Shown: positions 11,736 through 23,366, numbered from the stretch's first letter. The stretch: DNA of 54,822 bases from Geodermatophilus marinus (GCF_003428645.1 NZ_QVQH01000029.1:1-54822), one strand, 5' to 3'. Program-made: numbers and translations. Notes: generated by a model not told the origin, from the sequence alone.

Positions 11736-11835
11736 GCGGCCCCGCTCCCGTCCCGCCGGTGGCCCGCGGGCGGCGCCGGGGACGTCACCGGCCGGGACGC
11801 GCGAATTCGTGATCGGGATCCGCCGGTCCAGGCCC

Positions 11836-11841
11836 TAGACT
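11836..11841 (+). promoter_or_regulatory. -10-like element upstream of rbpA
   Basis: TAGACT lies about 50 bases before the rbpA GTG, giving a leader of roughly 44 bases. An AGGGGG ribosome site follows at 11881-11886. No clear -35 or SigR-type GGAAT/GTT pair was found, so the sigma factor is not assigned. Confidence 0.4.
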
Positions 11842-11891
11842 GCCCCAGCGGCCGGTCGACGCCGCACACCGCTGGAACTCAGGGGGCCTTC

Positions 11892-12233
11892 GTGGCAGGT
11901 GGCAACGCGATCCGGGGGACACGAGTCGGCGCCGGGCCGATGGGCGAGGCCGAGCGCGGTGAGACGGCGCCGCGCCGCCGTGTGGTGTTCTGGTGCTCGC
12001 ACGGGCACGAGACGCACGTGGCGTTCGCGTCCGACGCCGAGGTGCCCGAGCTGTGGGACTGCCCCCGCTGCGGGCTCCCGGCCGGGCAGGACCACGCGGC
12101 TCCGCCGCCGGCGCCCCGCACGGAGCCGTACAAGACGCACCTGGCCTACGTGCGCGAGCGGCGCAGCGACGCCGACGGTGACGCCCTGCTCGAGGAGGCC
12201 CTGACCAAGCTGCGCGCCCGCCGCGGCGCCTGA
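11892..12233 (+). CDS. rbpA: RNA polymerase-binding protein RbpA
   Basis: This actinobacterial transcription factor of 113 aa binds the primary sigma factor and RNA polymerase and stabilises the open complex. The zinc-ribbon-like core domain has C-S-H-G-H-E-T near 35-40 and W-D-C-P-R-C-G near 56-62. The basic linker and the sigma-interacting C-terminal helix (T-H-L-A-Y-V-R-E-R-R-S, then L-L-E-E-A-L-T-K-L-R) follow. The GTG is preceded by AGGGGG. The gene is monocistronic and faces the pentose phosphate operon across a strong terminator. Confidence 0.96.
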   Translation: MAGGNAIRGTRVGAGPMGEAERGETAPRRRVVFWCSHGHETHVAFASDAEVPELWDCPRCGLPAGQDHAAPPPAPRTEPYKTHLAYVRERRSDADGDALLEEALTKLRARRGA

Positions 12234-12235
12234 GG

Positions 12236-12288
12236 GCGGGCGGCCCCCCGGCGACCCGGGCACCACCGGGGCGCCGGGGGCCGCCCGC
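12236..12288. terminator. Bidirectional terminator between rbpA and pgl
   Basis: A very stable inverted repeat fills the 65-base convergent gap. The arm at 12236-12253 (GCGGGCGGC, a C-run, GGCG) pairs with 12272-12288 (CGCC, a G-run, CCGCCCGC) over about 17 bp with one bulged C. Neither side has a U-tract, as is usual for actinobacterial hairpins. It can serve both the rbpA transcript and the tkt-to-pgl transcript. Confidence 0.8.
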
Positions 12289-12298
12289 GCCGTGGCGG

Positions 12299-13087
12299 TC
12301 ACCCGCCGGGGGGCAGTTCGCCGGCCGCGGCGGTGTCGAGCAACCAGCGGGTCGCCCGGCGGCCGTGCACGCCGGCGGCGGGCAGCTCCCGCGCGGGGGC
12401 GCCGTCCCGGAGGGCCCGCGCCACGGCCGGCGCCTTGCCCTCCCCGGACACCAGCAACCACACCTCCTCGGCGGCGTTGATCGCGCCGAAGCCGAGGCTG
12501 ACCCGCGTCGGGGGCGGCTTCGGGCAGTCGCGCACCGCCACCACGGGCCGCTCGTCGGAGACCGCGGGGGAGTCCGGGAAGATCGAGGCCACGTGCCCCT
12601 CGGGCCCCATGCCGAGCAGCAGGAGGTCCAGGCGCGGCAGCGCGGCACCCTCCGGCGCGGCCGCGGCGAGCTGGTCGGCGTACCAGGCGGCCGCGTCCTC
12701 GGGACCGGCGAAGCCGGCGTCGGAGGGCGGCATCGCGTGCACCCGCTCGGCCGGCACGCCCACCCGGTCGAGGAGGGCGCGGCGGGCCCCGAGCTCGTTG
12801 CGCTCGGCGTCGTCCGCCGGGACGAACCGCTCGTCGCCCCACCAGACGTCGACCGCCGTCCAGTCCACCCGCTCGCGGGCCGGCTCGGCGGCGAGCTCGG
12901 CGACCCGCTCGAGGACCGCGGTGCCGATGCCGCCGCCGGTCAGCACGACCGACGCCGTCCCGTGCACGGCCTGCGCGGCGGCCAGCCGGGCGACCAGCGC
13001 CGCGGCGGCGGCCCGGGCCAGCCGGTCGGCGTCGGGCTCGACGACGACGTCGGGCACCGGGGGGCCGCCCTCGCGGGGCGGCGTCAC
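12299..13087 (-). CDS. pgl: 6-phosphogluconolactonase
   Basis: Hydrolyses 6-phosphogluconolactone in the oxidative pentose phosphate pathway; 262 aa, normal for the DevB-type enzyme. Motifs are W-G-D-E-R-F-V-P near residue 80, N-E-L-G shortly after, and G-M-G-P-E-G-H-V-A-S-I-F-P near 150, which holds the catalytic-site histidine. The GTG overlaps the opcA stop (GTGA). It is the last gene of the minus-strand tkt-tal-pgi-zwf-opcA-pgl operon. Confidence 0.95.
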   Translation of the reverse strand: MTPPREGGPPVPDVVVEPDADRLARAAAAALVARLAAAQAVHGTASVVLTGGGIGTAVLERVAELAAEPARERVDWTAVDVWWGDERFVPADDAERNELGARRALLDRVGVPAERVHAMPPSDAGFAGPEDAAAWYADQLAAAAPEGAALPRLDLLLLGMGPEGHVASIFPDSPAVSDERPVVAVRDCPKPPPTRVSLGFGAINAAEEVWLLVSGEGKAPAVARALRDGAPARELPAAGVHGRRATRWLLDTAAAGELPPGG

Positions 13088-14220
13088 CGGGCGACCTCCT
13101 GCGCGTCCTCCTGCGCGTCCTCCTGCGCGCCCCCCTGGGCGTCGTGCTCCCCGGCCTCGACGACCTCGTCGGCGCCCTCCGAGTCCTCCGGCACGGTCGG
13201 CGCCGCCTCCGCCCCGCCGGGCTCGGCGGCCTCCGCCGGGTCGAACCAGACGTGCGAGCGGACGGGGGAGCGGTCGATCAGCCCGGTCACGCCGGTGGCG
13301 CCCTCCAGGGCCTCGGCGAACGGCTCGTCGGGGTCCAGCCGGCGCAGCTCCTCGCCGATCAGGTCGCCGAGCTGGCGGTCGGGCAGCGCCACCGTCGCCT
13401 CCGGCCGGTAGGGCTGGGTGATCACCGCGCCGCCGCGGCGGTCGGCGGTCACCCGCACCTCCTCCTCCTGGTCGAGCCGCAGCAGGACGGCGGAGACGCC
13501 GCTGGGCCCCGGCCGCCGCTCACCCTCGACCACCTCGACCGGGCACTCGCACCGGGCAGAGAGCCACCCGGCCAGCAGCCGGGCGGTGGCGTGCCGGGGG
13601 TCGCCCTCGACGACGCCGCCCTGCACCTGCACCGGGTCGCCCCGGCGGCCGGACACCGAGTCCACGGTCGAGGTGAGCGTGGCCCGCCAGGGGGTGCTGC
13701 GCGTCCAGGCGAGGTCGGTGTCCCCGGGCGCGTAGTCGGTGGCCCGGGTGCGCAGCGCGGCGACGGGGTCCCCGGCGAGGGAGCTGTCGGTGATCCGACG
13801 GTCGGCGATGACGGCGAGCGCGTCGGTGGCCAGCCGCTGGGGCGGGTCGGCGTGCCACCAGGTCACCACGGGCGCGTCCGCGGCCAGCAGCGGCAGGACG
13901 ACCGACTCCGCGTGCAGCCCCAGGCGGCCGTACATGCGCATGACCACCGCCTCGCCGGGGCCCAGCCGGCCGCCGATGAGGACCTCGGCGTCCAGCCGCG
14001 GGGCGGGCGCCTCGATCTGCCGGCGCACCACGATGAGCAGCCGGCACGGGTGCTGCTCGGCGGCCGCGGTGGCGGCCTCCTCGGCCTCGGCCACCCGGCC
14101 CTCGTCGGCCACCACCACGAGGGTGAGCGCGACGCCGGAGAGCACGGCGCCGCCGGTGCGCCGCTGCGCGGCCAGTTCCTTGACCACCGCGGAGCCGGTG
14201 GTGTCCCACAGGGTCGTCAT
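13084..14220 (-). CDS. opcA: Glucose-6-phosphate dehydrogenase assembly protein OpcA
   Basis: OpcA is needed for activity or oligomerisation of G6PDH in actinobacteria and cyanobacteria. The 378-aa protein starts M-T-T-L-W-D-T-T-G and contains the family blocks W-W-H-A-D-P-P and D-L-A-W-T-R-S-T-P-W-R. The last about 35 residues are acidic and repetitive (A-Q-E-D repeats), encoded by a 12-bp tandem array, and are likely disordered. It lies between zwf, its partner, and pgl, overlapping the latter. The ATG is 52 bases beyond the zwf stop. Confidence 0.95.
   Translation of the reverse strand: MTTLWDTTGSAVVKELAAQRRTGGAVLSGVALTLVVVADEGRVAEAEEAATAAAEQHPCRLLIVVRRQIEAPAPRLDAEVLIGGRLGPGEAVVMRMYGRLGLHAESVVLPLLAADAPVVTWWHADPPQRLATDALAVIADRRITDSSLAGDPVAALRTRATDYAPGDTDLAWTRSTPWRATLTSTVDSVSGRRGDPVQVQGGVVEGDPRHATARLLAGWLSARCECPVEVVEGERRPGPSGVSAVLLRLDQEEEVRVTADRRGGAVITQPYRPEATVALPDRQLGDLIGEELRRLDPDEPFAEALEGATGVTGLIDRSPVRSHVWFDPAEAAEPGGAEAAPTVPEDSEGADEVVEAGEHDAQGGAQEDAQEDAQEVAR
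13095..13142 (-). repeat. 12-bp tandem repeat in the 3' end of opcA
   Basis: Four consecutive 12-bp units of the type CCTCCTGCGCGT: units 1 and 2 are identical, unit 3 has one change and unit 4 is more diverged. They encode the A-Q-E-D/A-Q-G-G repeats of the OpcA tail. Because the unit is a multiple of three, copy-number changes would keep the frame and alter only tail length. Confidence 0.8.
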
Positions 14221-14272
14221 CGGGTCTCCTCCGGGTCGGGCGGGCAGGTGGGGCGGGGCGCCGGCGCGGGGG

Positions 14273-15790
14273 TCACGGGCGGCGCCACCGGCGGCCCTCG
14301 GCGGCGAGCATGTCGTCCGCCGCCCGGGGACCCCACTCGCCGGCCCGGTAGGGGTGCGGCGTGGTGCCGGCCCAGAACTCCTCGAGCGGGTCGATGACCG
14401 CCCAGGACGCCTCCACCTCGGCGTTGCGCGGGAACAGCGTGGCGTCGCCCAGCAGGACGTCGAGCAGCAGCCGCTCGTAGGCCTCGGGACTGGTCTCGGT
14501 GAACTGCTCGCCGTACAGGAAGTCCATGGACACGTCGCGGACCTCCATGACGCTGCCAGGAACCTTCGACCCGAACTTGAGGGTGACCCCCTCGTCGGGC
14601 TGCACCCGGACGACGAGCTGGTTGTTGCCCAGCTCCTGGGTGTCGGTGTCGGCGAAGGGCAGGTGCGGGGCCCGCTTGAACATCAGCGCGATCTCGGTGA
14701 CCCGGCGGGGCAGCCGCTTGCCGGTCCGCAGGTAGAACGGCACCCCGGCCCACCGCCGGGTCTCCACGCCCAGCCGGACGGCGGCGAAGGTCTCGGTCGT
14801 GGAGTCCGCCGCGACCCCCTCCTCCTGGCGGTAGCCCCGGGCCCGCTGCCCGGCCAGCCAGCCCTGCTCGTACTGGCCGCGGACGGCGAAGGTGCGCAGG
14901 TCGTCGGGGATGGACACCGCGCGCAGCACCTTGAGCTTCTCGGTGCGGATCTCCTCGGCGGAGAACTCGACCGGCTCCTCCATCGCGGTCAGGGCCAGCA
15001 GCTGCAGCAGGTGGTTCTGCAGCACGTCGCGGGCCGCGCCGGTCTCCTCGTAGAACCCCGCCCGCCCGCCGATGCCGACGTCCTCGGCCATCGTGATCTG
15101 CACCGAGTCGACGTGGTGGCCGTTCCAGACCGGCTCGAACAGCGTGTTCGCGAACCGCAGCGCCATCAGGTTCTGGACGGTCTCCTTGCCCAGGTAGTGG
15201 TCGATGCGGAACACGTCCTCGGCGGTGAACACCGAGTCGACCAGCGCGTTGAGCTCCCGGCTGGAGGCCAGGTCGGTGCCGAAGGGCTTCTCGACGACCA
15301 CCCGACGCCAGCGACCGGGGGTGGACTCGGCCATCCCGGTGCGCTGCATCTGCTTGAGCACGACGGGGAACATCGCCGGCGGGATGGACAGGTAGAACGC
15401 CGCGTTGCCGCCGATGCCGTGGGACCCCTCCAGCTCCCCGAGGGTGTCGGCCAGGTGGTCGAAGGCGTTGTCGTCGTCGAACGACCCCTGGACGAACCGG
15501 ACGCTGCCGGCCAGCCGCTCCCACACCTCCTCGCGCCAGGGGGTGCGCGCGGCCTTCCGCGCGGCGTCGCGGGCCAGCTCGGCGAAGTCGGTGTCCCCCC
15601 AGTCGCGGCGGGCCAGGCCGAGCAGGGCGAAGTTGGTGGGCAGCAGACCGCGGTTGGCGAGGTCGTACACCGCCGGCAGCAGCTTCTTCCGGGCGAGGTC
15701 GCCGGTGATGCCGAAGACGACCAGGGCGCAGGGCTCGGGCACCCGCGGCAGCCGCCGGTCCCGCGGGTCCCGCAGCGGGTTGGGGATCAT
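14273..15790 (-). CDS. zwf: Glucose-6-phosphate 1-dehydrogenase
   Basis: First enzyme of the oxidative pentose phosphate pathway, 505 aa. The Rossmann-type motif G-I-T-G-D-L-A-R-K-K lies near residues 28-37, the substrate-binding R-I-D-H-Y-L-G-K motif near 200 and E-K-P-F-G just before it. The C-terminal domain keeps Y-L-R-T-G-K-R. The ATG at 15790 is chosen over the longer upstream frame, which runs antisense to the pgi 3' end region; AGGACGG precedes it. OpcA is encoded next. A 136-base gap from pgi contains no obvious signal. Confidence 0.97.
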   Translation of the reverse strand: MIPNPLRDPRDRRLPRVPEPCALVVFGITGDLARKKLLPAVYDLANRGLLPTNFALLGLARRDWGDTDFAELARDAARKAARTPWREEVWERLAGSVRFVQGSFDDDNAFDHLADTLGELEGSHGIGGNAAFYLSIPPAMFPVVLKQMQRTGMAESTPGRWRRVVVEKPFGTDLASSRELNALVDSVFTAEDVFRIDHYLGKETVQNLMALRFANTLFEPVWNGHHVDSVQITMAEDVGIGGRAGFYEETGAARDVLQNHLLQLLALTAMEEPVEFSAEEIRTEKLKVLRAVSIPDDLRTFAVRGQYEQGWLAGQRARGYRQEEGVAADSTTETFAAVRLGVETRRWAGVPFYLRTGKRLPRRVTEIALMFKRAPHLPFADTDTQELGNNQLVVRVQPDEGVTLKFGSKVPGSVMEVRDVSMDFLYGEQFTETSPEAYERLLLDVLLGDATLFPRNAEVEASWAVIDPLEEFWAGTTPHPYRAGEWGPRAADDMLAAEGRRWRRP

Positions 15791-15926
15791 CGTCCGTCCT
15801 CGTGGTCGGGGGTGGGCGGTCGGGCGGTGCGGCGGTGGACCGCACGACCGGGGAACTCCTGGTCGCAGTGTCGTCCTTCCGGGCCCGTGGGGCGACGGCA
15901 CGCACCGGCCGGGGCAGGAGCAGGGG

Positions 15927-17525
15927 TCAGCAGACGGCCTCCAGCACCTGGGCGACGCCGGCGCTGCGGTCGGTGAGGTGCAGCCGCAGCACCGGGCGGC
16001 CGCGGTCGGCCAGAGCCCGGCGGTCGCCGGCCGCCTGGGCGGCCTGCAGGTCGCCCAGCGACCAGGGCCGGTCCGGGACGGGGAGGTCCTCGCCCACCAC
16101 ACCGGTCACCTGCAGGAAGGTGCCCAGCGGCGGGCCGCCCTTCTGGTACTGGCCGGTGCAGTGCAGGTAGCGCGGACCCCAGCCGAAGGTGACCGCGCGG
16201 TCGGTCCGGGCGGCGAACGCCGACCGCAGCTGCGCGGCGGCGGTGTCCCGGTCCCGGTCGAGGTACGCGGCGACGGCGAGGTACCCGCGCTCCGGGACGG
16301 CGGCCAGCAGGGCGTCCAGGGCCAGGGAGAGCCCGTCGTGCTGGCTGAGGTCGACCTGGTCGAGCAGCCCCCCGGTGGCCCACAGCTGCACCGCGCCGAT
16401 CGTGGCCAGCGGGGGGTCGTCCGGCAGCCCCTCGTCGAGCACGCGGCGGGCGTTGCGCACCGGCTCGGCGGTGTCCGGGTCGTCGAACGGGTCGACCTCG
16501 AGCAGCCGGGCCGCCACGGCGGTGGCGTACTCCCAGCCCAGGAACTGCGCCCCCAGGGGCCCGGCCACGCCCAGGGACGGGCCCGGGCCGGCGGGCGCGC
16601 CGCCGACGACGGCCAGGGCCGCGTCGGGGCCGGCCGCGCCCGGGGCCACCGCCGACTCGAGGACCACGGGCAGCAGCCCGCGCCCCTCCTTGCCGGTGGA
16701 CTGGGCCAGCAGGTGCTCCACCCAGCAGGCCAGACCCCCGGCGGGGCCGCCCTCGACGGCGCCGTCCACGAGCGCGAGCTTGTCCCGCCCGGCGAGGAAC
16801 GCGGCACCGAGGACGGCGCCGAGCTCCAGGGCCGGGTTGTCCGGGGCGGCCAGCCGGCCGCCGAGCTCCGCCGCCTCGTCGAGCAGCCCGCCCACGTCGA
16901 CCCCGGCCAGCCCCGCGGGGACCAGCCCGGACGCCGAGAGGGCGCTCCACCGGCCGCCGATGCGCGGATCGGCGGGGAACAGCGCCCGCGCGGCCAGCTC
17001 CTCGGCGGCCTCGGCCAGCGGCGACCCCGGCGCGGTCACCACGACGAAGCGGCCGCCGATGTCCCGCTCCGGCACCCCCGCCGCGCGGAAGGAGGCGACG
17101 AACACCCGGTGCAGGGTGTCGGTCTCCAGGGTGTCCCCGGAGCGGGAGCCCACCACCACGACGGTGCGCTCGAGGTCGGCCAGGGCGAGGGCCACCTGAC
17201 CCGGATCGGTGGTGTCGACGACGGTCAGCGGCACCCCCGCCGTGCGGCAGATCGCCTCGGCCGGCAGCGCGGAGCCGCCGGTCCCGCACAGCACCACCCG
17301 GTCGAGCCCCTCGGCCCGCAGCTCGTCGCGCAGGGCGGCGATCCGGCCGACGAGGTCCCGGCTGCGCTCGGGCAGGGCCAGCCAGCCCAGATCCCCGGCG
17401 CCCGCCCCCGACCCGAAGAGGGTCGGGTCGCCCCCGGCCAGCCGGGCCGCGACGTCGTCCCGGGCCAGGGTGTCCCGGACGGCGGGCGGGACCTCGAGGC
17501 CGGAGCACGAGACCGTCAGCGTCAC
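15927..17525 (-). CDS. pgi: Glucose-6-phosphate isomerase (SIS-domain type)
   Basis: A 532-aa protein with tandem sugar-isomerase (SIS) domains, interconverting glucose 6-phosphate and fructose 6-phosphate. The first SIS domain has C-G-T-G-G-S-A in place of the common G-I-G-G-S, and S-R-S-G-D-T-L-E-T for phosphate binding. The C-terminal G-Q-Y-Q-K-G-G-P block matches the actinobacterial Pgi type that elsewhere is fused to transaldolase. Its position directly after tal in one operon fits that relationship. The start is a GTG. Divergence from the classical PGI leaves some uncertainty about substrate preference. Confidence 0.87.
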   Translation of the reverse strand: MTLTVSCSGLEVPPAVRDTLARDDVAARLAGGDPTLFGSGAGAGDLGWLALPERSRDLVGRIAALRDELRAEGLDRVVLCGTGGSALPAEAICRTAGVPLTVVDTTDPGQVALALADLERTVVVVGSRSGDTLETDTLHRVFVASFRAAGVPERDIGGRFVVVTAPGSPLAEAAEELAARALFPADPRIGGRWSALSASGLVPAGLAGVDVGGLLDEAAELGGRLAAPDNPALELGAVLGAAFLAGRDKLALVDGAVEGGPAGGLACWVEHLLAQSTGKEGRGLLPVVLESAVAPGAAGPDAALAVVGGAPAGPGPSLGVAGPLGAQFLGWEYATAVAARLLEVDPFDDPDTAEPVRNARRVLDEGLPDDPPLATIGAVQLWATGGLLDQVDLSQHDGLSLALDALLAAVPERGYLAVAAYLDRDRDTAAAQLRSAFAARTDRAVTFGWGPRYLHCTGQYQKGGPPLGTFLQVTGVVGEDLPVPDRPWSLGDLQAAQAAGDRRALADRGRPVLRLHLTDRSAGVAQVLEAVC

Positions 17526-17601
17526 CGCCGCCTCCCGGGGACCTCCCAGCCGGCGAGGGACCGGGGACCGGGCCGGCCGGCGCCGCGCCCGGCCCCCCGG
17601 G

Positions 17602-18702
17602 TCACGCCTTGTCCTCCAGCTCGCTGCGCACCGACCCGGTCAGCTCGTCCCACGAGTCGGCGAACTTCTGCACGCCCTCGTCCTCCAGGACGCGGAAGAC
17701 GTCGTCGAGGTCGACCCCCGCGTCGGCGATGGCACGCATCGTGGCCGCCGCGTCCTCGTAGGTCTTCTGCACCGGGGTCCCCGGGCTGCCGTGGTCGGCG
17801 TAGGCCATGAGGGTCTTCTCCGGCATGGTGTTGACCGTGCCGGGCGCGATCAGCTCGCTGATGTACATCGTGTCGCTGTACTCGGGGTTCTTCACGCCCG
17901 TGGAGGCCCACAGCGGCCGCTGCGGGCGGGCGCCCCGCGCCTCGAGGGCCTTCCAGCGGTCGGAGGAGAAGACCTCCTCGTAGGCCTGGTAGGCCAGCTG
18001 GGCGTTGGCCAGCGCGGCCCGCCCCGTGAGGGAGGCGTCGGCGCCGGCCTTCTCCAGCCGCTTGTCGATCTCGCTGTCCACGCGGGAGACGAAGAAGGAC
18101 GCCACCGAGGCGATGCCGTCGAGGGAGCCGCCGTCGGCCACCCGCTGCTCCAGCCCGGAGAGGTAGGCGTCCATGACCGCCCGGTACCGCTCGAGGCTGA
18201 AGATGAGGGTGACGTTGACGCTGATGCCCCGCGCGATGGAGGTGGTGATCGCCGGCAGGCCGGCCTCCGTCGCGGGGATCTTGATGTACAGGTTGGGCCG
18301 GTCGACCAGCCACCACAGGTGGGCGGCCTCCGCGGCGGTGGCGTCGGTGTCGTGCGCCAGGCCCGGCGCGACCTCCAGGGAGACCCGGCCGTCACCGGGC
18401 TGCCGCTGGGCCACCGGGGCCAGCAGGTCGCAGGCGTCCCGGACGTCGCTGGCGGTGATCGTCCGCAGCGCCTCCGCCACGTCCACCTCCCGGACGGCCA
18501 GGGCGTGCAGCTGGTCGTCGTAGGAGTCCGACCCGCTGATCGCCGCGGCGAAGATGGTCGGGTTGGTGGTGACCCCGACGACGGAGTGCTCGTCGACCAG
18601 GGACTGCAGGTTGCCGCTGCGGATCCGGTCGCGGGACAGGTCGTCGAGCCAGACGGAGACGCCGGCCGTCGACAGCTCCGCGAGTTTCTCGTTCTGTGCC
18701 AT
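17602..18702 (-). CDS. tal: Transaldolase
   Basis: The non-oxidative pentose phosphate enzyme of 366 aa, in the actinobacterial subfamily. The Schiff-base lysine is K141 in Y-I-K-I-P-A-T. Upstream T-T-N-P-T-I-F and downstream N-V-T-L-I-F-S and W-A-S-T-G-V-K-N-P motifs complete the barrel active site. The ATG has AGGAGG about eight bases upstream. It lies between tkt and pgi in the operon and shares substrates with both. Confidence 0.97.
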   Translation of the reverse strand: MAQNEKLAELSTAGVSVWLDDLSRDRIRSGNLQSLVDEHSVVGVTTNPTIFAAAISGSDSYDDQLHALAVREVDVAEALRTITASDVRDACDLLAPVAQRQPGDGRVSLEVAPGLAHDTDATAAEAAHLWWLVDRPNLYIKIPATEAGLPAITTSIARGISVNVTLIFSLERYRAVMDAYLSGLEQRVADGGSLDGIASVASFFVSRVDSEIDKRLEKAGADASLTGRAALANAQLAYQAYEEVFSSDRWKALEARGARPQRPLWASTGVKNPEYSDTMYISELIAPGTVNTMPEKTLMAYADHGSPGTPVQKTYEDAAATMRAIADAGVDLDDVFRVLEDEGVQKFADSWDELTGSVRSELEDKA

Positions 18703-18789
18703 GTCAGGTCCTCCTGGTGAGGTGCTGGAACGGCCACCCTCCAGGGTCCCGCGCCGAAGTTCGCGAGGCGTGGGGAGGAGGGTGGTCCT

Positions 18790-21003
<2,214 letters not shown>

Positions 21004-21332
21004 CTGGCGCTAGCTCCCTCGGGTCGGCCGGTGCGGGACCACCCGGGGCCGGTGGAGCGGGCCCGCGGCCCCCGGGCGGGCGGCGGTGCGCGGGTTCCCG
21101 CGACCCGGGTGGGCCCGCGGGGCGCCCGGCGCACCGTCGCCGTCGACGTCGCCCCTACCCGCTGCACCCGCAGCACCAACGTGACGAGACCCTAGTCATC
21201 CCGGCCGTCCCCGGAGACGGCCCCGGGCTACAGTTGGCCCGTTCTCCTGTCCCCGTTCGGAAGGGACCCCGTGCTGTCCAGGTGCCCGGTGGTGCCCTGC
21301 CGCCCGTGCGTGCGCGGACGGGAGGGGGTGCG
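21004..21332. promoter_or_regulatory. Divergent tkt/ctaB intergenic region
   Basis: This 329-base gap carries both promoters and no plausible gene. On the minus strand TAGGGT at 21189-21194 could be the tkt -10, giving a leader of about 180 bases. On the plus strand TACAGT at 21229-21234 is a -10 candidate for ctaB. Between them is a perfect 7-bp inverted repeat, GGCCGTC at 21203-21209 with GACGGCC at 21216-21222 and a 6-base spacer, positioned where a shared operator could lie. GGAGGGGG at 21321-21328 is the ctaB ribosome site. Confidence 0.4.
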
Positions 21333-22247
21333 GTGACGGCGGTCTCCGAACGCCCGGTCGTCCCCGCCCGCCGCCTGCCCGCCGTGGTGGGCGCCTACGT
21401 CGCCCTGACCAAGCCCAAGCTCGTCGAGCTGCTGCTGGTGACGACGCTGCCGGCGATGATGATGGCGGCCGGCGGGTGGCCCTCCTGGCGGCTGGTGGGC
21501 GCCACGATGGTCGGCGGCATGTTCGCCGCGGGCGCGGCCAACGTCGTGAACTGCTGGTACGACCGGGACATCGACCGGTTGATGTCGCGCACGCGCAACC
21601 GACCCATCCCGTCCGGGGTGGTGTCCCCGCGGGCGGCCCTCGTCTTCGGCGGGGTCCTGGCCGCGCTGTCCCTGGCGATCCTGTGGTTCGAGACCACGCC
21701 GCTCGCCACGGCGCTGGCCGCGGTGGCGATCCTGGCCTACTCCGTCGTCTACACGATGGTGCTCAAGCGCCGGACCCGGCACAACACGGTCTTCGGGGCC
21801 TTCCCTGGGGCCGCCCCGGTGCTCATCGGCTGGGCGGCGGTCACCGGCTCGCTCGACTGGCCGGCGCTGGCCTTCTTCGCCGTCGTGTTCTGCTGGCAGA
21901 TGCCGCACTTCTGGGCGCTGGCCAGCCGGTACCGCGAGGACTACGCCCGGGCCGGGGTTCCCATGCTGTCGGTCGTCGCCGGGCCGGCGAGCGTGGGGCG
22001 GCAGTCCGTCGTGTGGGCGTGGGCCACGCTGGGGGCGACCCTGCTCATGGGGTCGGTCACGCCCGTCCTGGGCTGGGCGTTCGCCATCGGTGGCGGGCTC
22101 CTCGGCGCCTGGTACGTCGCCGAGTCCCACCAGTGGCTCGGCCGCGTCCTGGCCGCGCTGCCGGACCGCCCGATGCGGCTGTTCTCGGTGTCGATCACCC
22201 ACATGACGCTGCTGTCGATCGCCATCGCCGTCGACGTCCTGCTCTGA
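21333..22247 (+). CDS. ctaB: Protoheme IX farnesyltransferase (heme O synthase)
   Basis: This membrane prenyltransferase of 304 aa converts heme B to heme O for aa3-type cytochrome oxidase. It is a UbiA-superfamily protein with about nine hydrophobic helices. The first aspartate-rich motif N-C-W-Y-D-R-D-I-D-R-L-M is near residues 70-81, with the following S-R-T-R-N-R-P-I-P. Y-T-M-V-L-K-R-R-T-R-H-N-T-V-F-G is the second conserved loop. The GTG at 21333 follows GGAGGGGG and gives the normal length. It converges on ctaA, which acts on its product. Confidence 0.96.
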   Translation: MTAVSERPVVPARRLPAVVGAYVALTKPKLVELLLVTTLPAMMMAAGGWPSWRLVGATMVGGMFAAGAANVVNCWYDRDIDRLMSRTRNRPIPSGVVSPRAALVFGGVLAALSLAILWFETTPLATALAAVAILAYSVVYTMVLKRRTRHNTVFGAFPGAAPVLIGWAAVTGSLDWPALAFFAVVFCWQMPHFWALASRYREDYARAGVPMLSVVAGPASVGRQSVVWAWATLGATLLMGSVTPVLGWAFAIGGGLLGAWYVAESHQWLGRVLAALPDRPMRLFSVSITHMTLLSIAIAVDVLL

Positions 22248-22454
22248 GGTCCTGAGCCCGGCCCCCGGCCCCCCCGGTGTCGGTCTGCGGCGCCTCGGCG
22301 GCGGTGAGACCGCCAGGTCGACACGCGGCGGCCTCCCGTGCCCACGCCCGGGACCCGGCGATGAGCAGGTGGGCGCCCGCGCCGGGCAGCGACGGCTCGC
22401 GCTCGGTGCACCGCAGCACCTCCAGGGTGCGGGCGGTGCTCGCCCTCGCCGGGC
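22248..22454. other. Convergent ctaB/ctaA gap, no feature recognised
   Basis: A 207-base GC-rich gap between two converging genes. No strong hairpin of the kind seen at 12236-12288 and no ribosome site leading into an open frame were found. Frames crossing it are open only because stop codons are rare at this composition. Confidence 0.5.
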
Positions 22455-23366
22455 TCAGCGGGCGGCGGCGGTGGGGACGGCGGTGGCGTCGAGGGGCTGC
22501 TCGCTCGCCGGGCCGCGGACCGACCAGACCAGCCGCGCCGTGAAGGCGGTGACCAGCACCGCGCCCAGCATGTGCAGCAGCACCAGCACCACCGGCAGCC
22601 CGGTGAAGTACTGCACGTAGCCGACGACGCCCTGCAGCAGCTGGACGACGAGCAGGTCGCGCGCGGCCCGCCGCACCCGGCCGGGGGAGTCGGTCGCGTG
22701 CAGCGCCACCAGGAGCGCGATGGTCAGCCCGAGCAGCAGGAACACCGAGTCGGCGTGCAGCTGGCTGACCAGCTCGGGGTCGAAGCCGGTGCGCCCGGCC
22801 CCGGGGTCGCCGCTGTGCGGCCCGCTGCCGGTCACCACGGTGCCCAGCACCAGGACGGCGGCGGTCGTGGCCGCGATGCCGGTGACCAGGAGGGCGAACG
22901 GGCGGCGGACCAGCAGGTGGCCGACCCCCGGTTCGCGGGACCGCAGCCACAGCACCGTCGTGAGCGCGACGAGCACCGAGGACAGCAGGAAGTGCGCCGC
23001 CACCGTCCACGGGTTCAGGCCGGTGAGGACGGTCACCCCGCCGAGCAGCGCCTGGGCCGGGATGCCCAGGAACGCGAGCACCGCCAGCGTCCGGAGGTCG
23101 CGCCGGGGGGAGCGGAAGACGGCGACGACGGTCGCGACGGCGATCGCCGCGAGGACGAAGGTCAGCAGCCGGTTGCCGAACTCGATGACGCCGTGGCCGG
23201 CCAGCTCGGGCGTCGCGACGAAGCTGTCGTCGGTGCACCGCGGCCAGGTGGGGCAGCCCAGGCCGGACCCGGTCAGCCGGACGGCTCCGCCGGTGACGAC
23301 GATGGCGCCGTTGGCCACCAGGTTGGCCAGGGCGGTGCGGGAGACGACGGCAGGGGAGACCGGCAC
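22455..23366 (-). CDS. ctaA: Heme A synthase (CtaA/COX15 family)
   Basis: An integral membrane protein of 303 aa with eight predicted helices that oxidises heme O to heme A. Family features are the G-G-x-V-R-L-T-G-S-G-L-G-C-P-T-W-P start near residue 26 with its extracytoplasmic cysteines (C-P-T-W-P-R-C), the heme-ligand histidines in G-H-G-V-I-E-F-G-N-R and A-A-H-F-L-L-S, and L-H-A-D-S-V and L-H-M-L-G-A in the second half. The GTG at 23366 gives the expected N-terminus. It is divergent from sufR and convergent with ctaB. Confidence 0.94.
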   Translation of the reverse strand: MPVSPAVVSRTALANLVANGAIVVTGGAVRLTGSGLGCPTWPRCTDDSFVATPELAGHGVIEFGNRLLTFVLAAIAVATVVAVFRSPRRDLRTLAVLAFLGIPAQALLGGVTVLTGLNPWTVAAHFLLSSVLVALTTVLWLRSREPGVGHLLVRRPFALLVTGIAATTAAVLVLGTVVTGSGPHSGDPGAGRTGFDPELVSQLHADSVFLLLGLTIALLVALHATDSPGRVRRAARDLLVVQLLQGVVGYVQYFTGLPVVLVLLHMLGAVLVTAFTARLVWSVRGPASEQPLDATAVPTAAAR

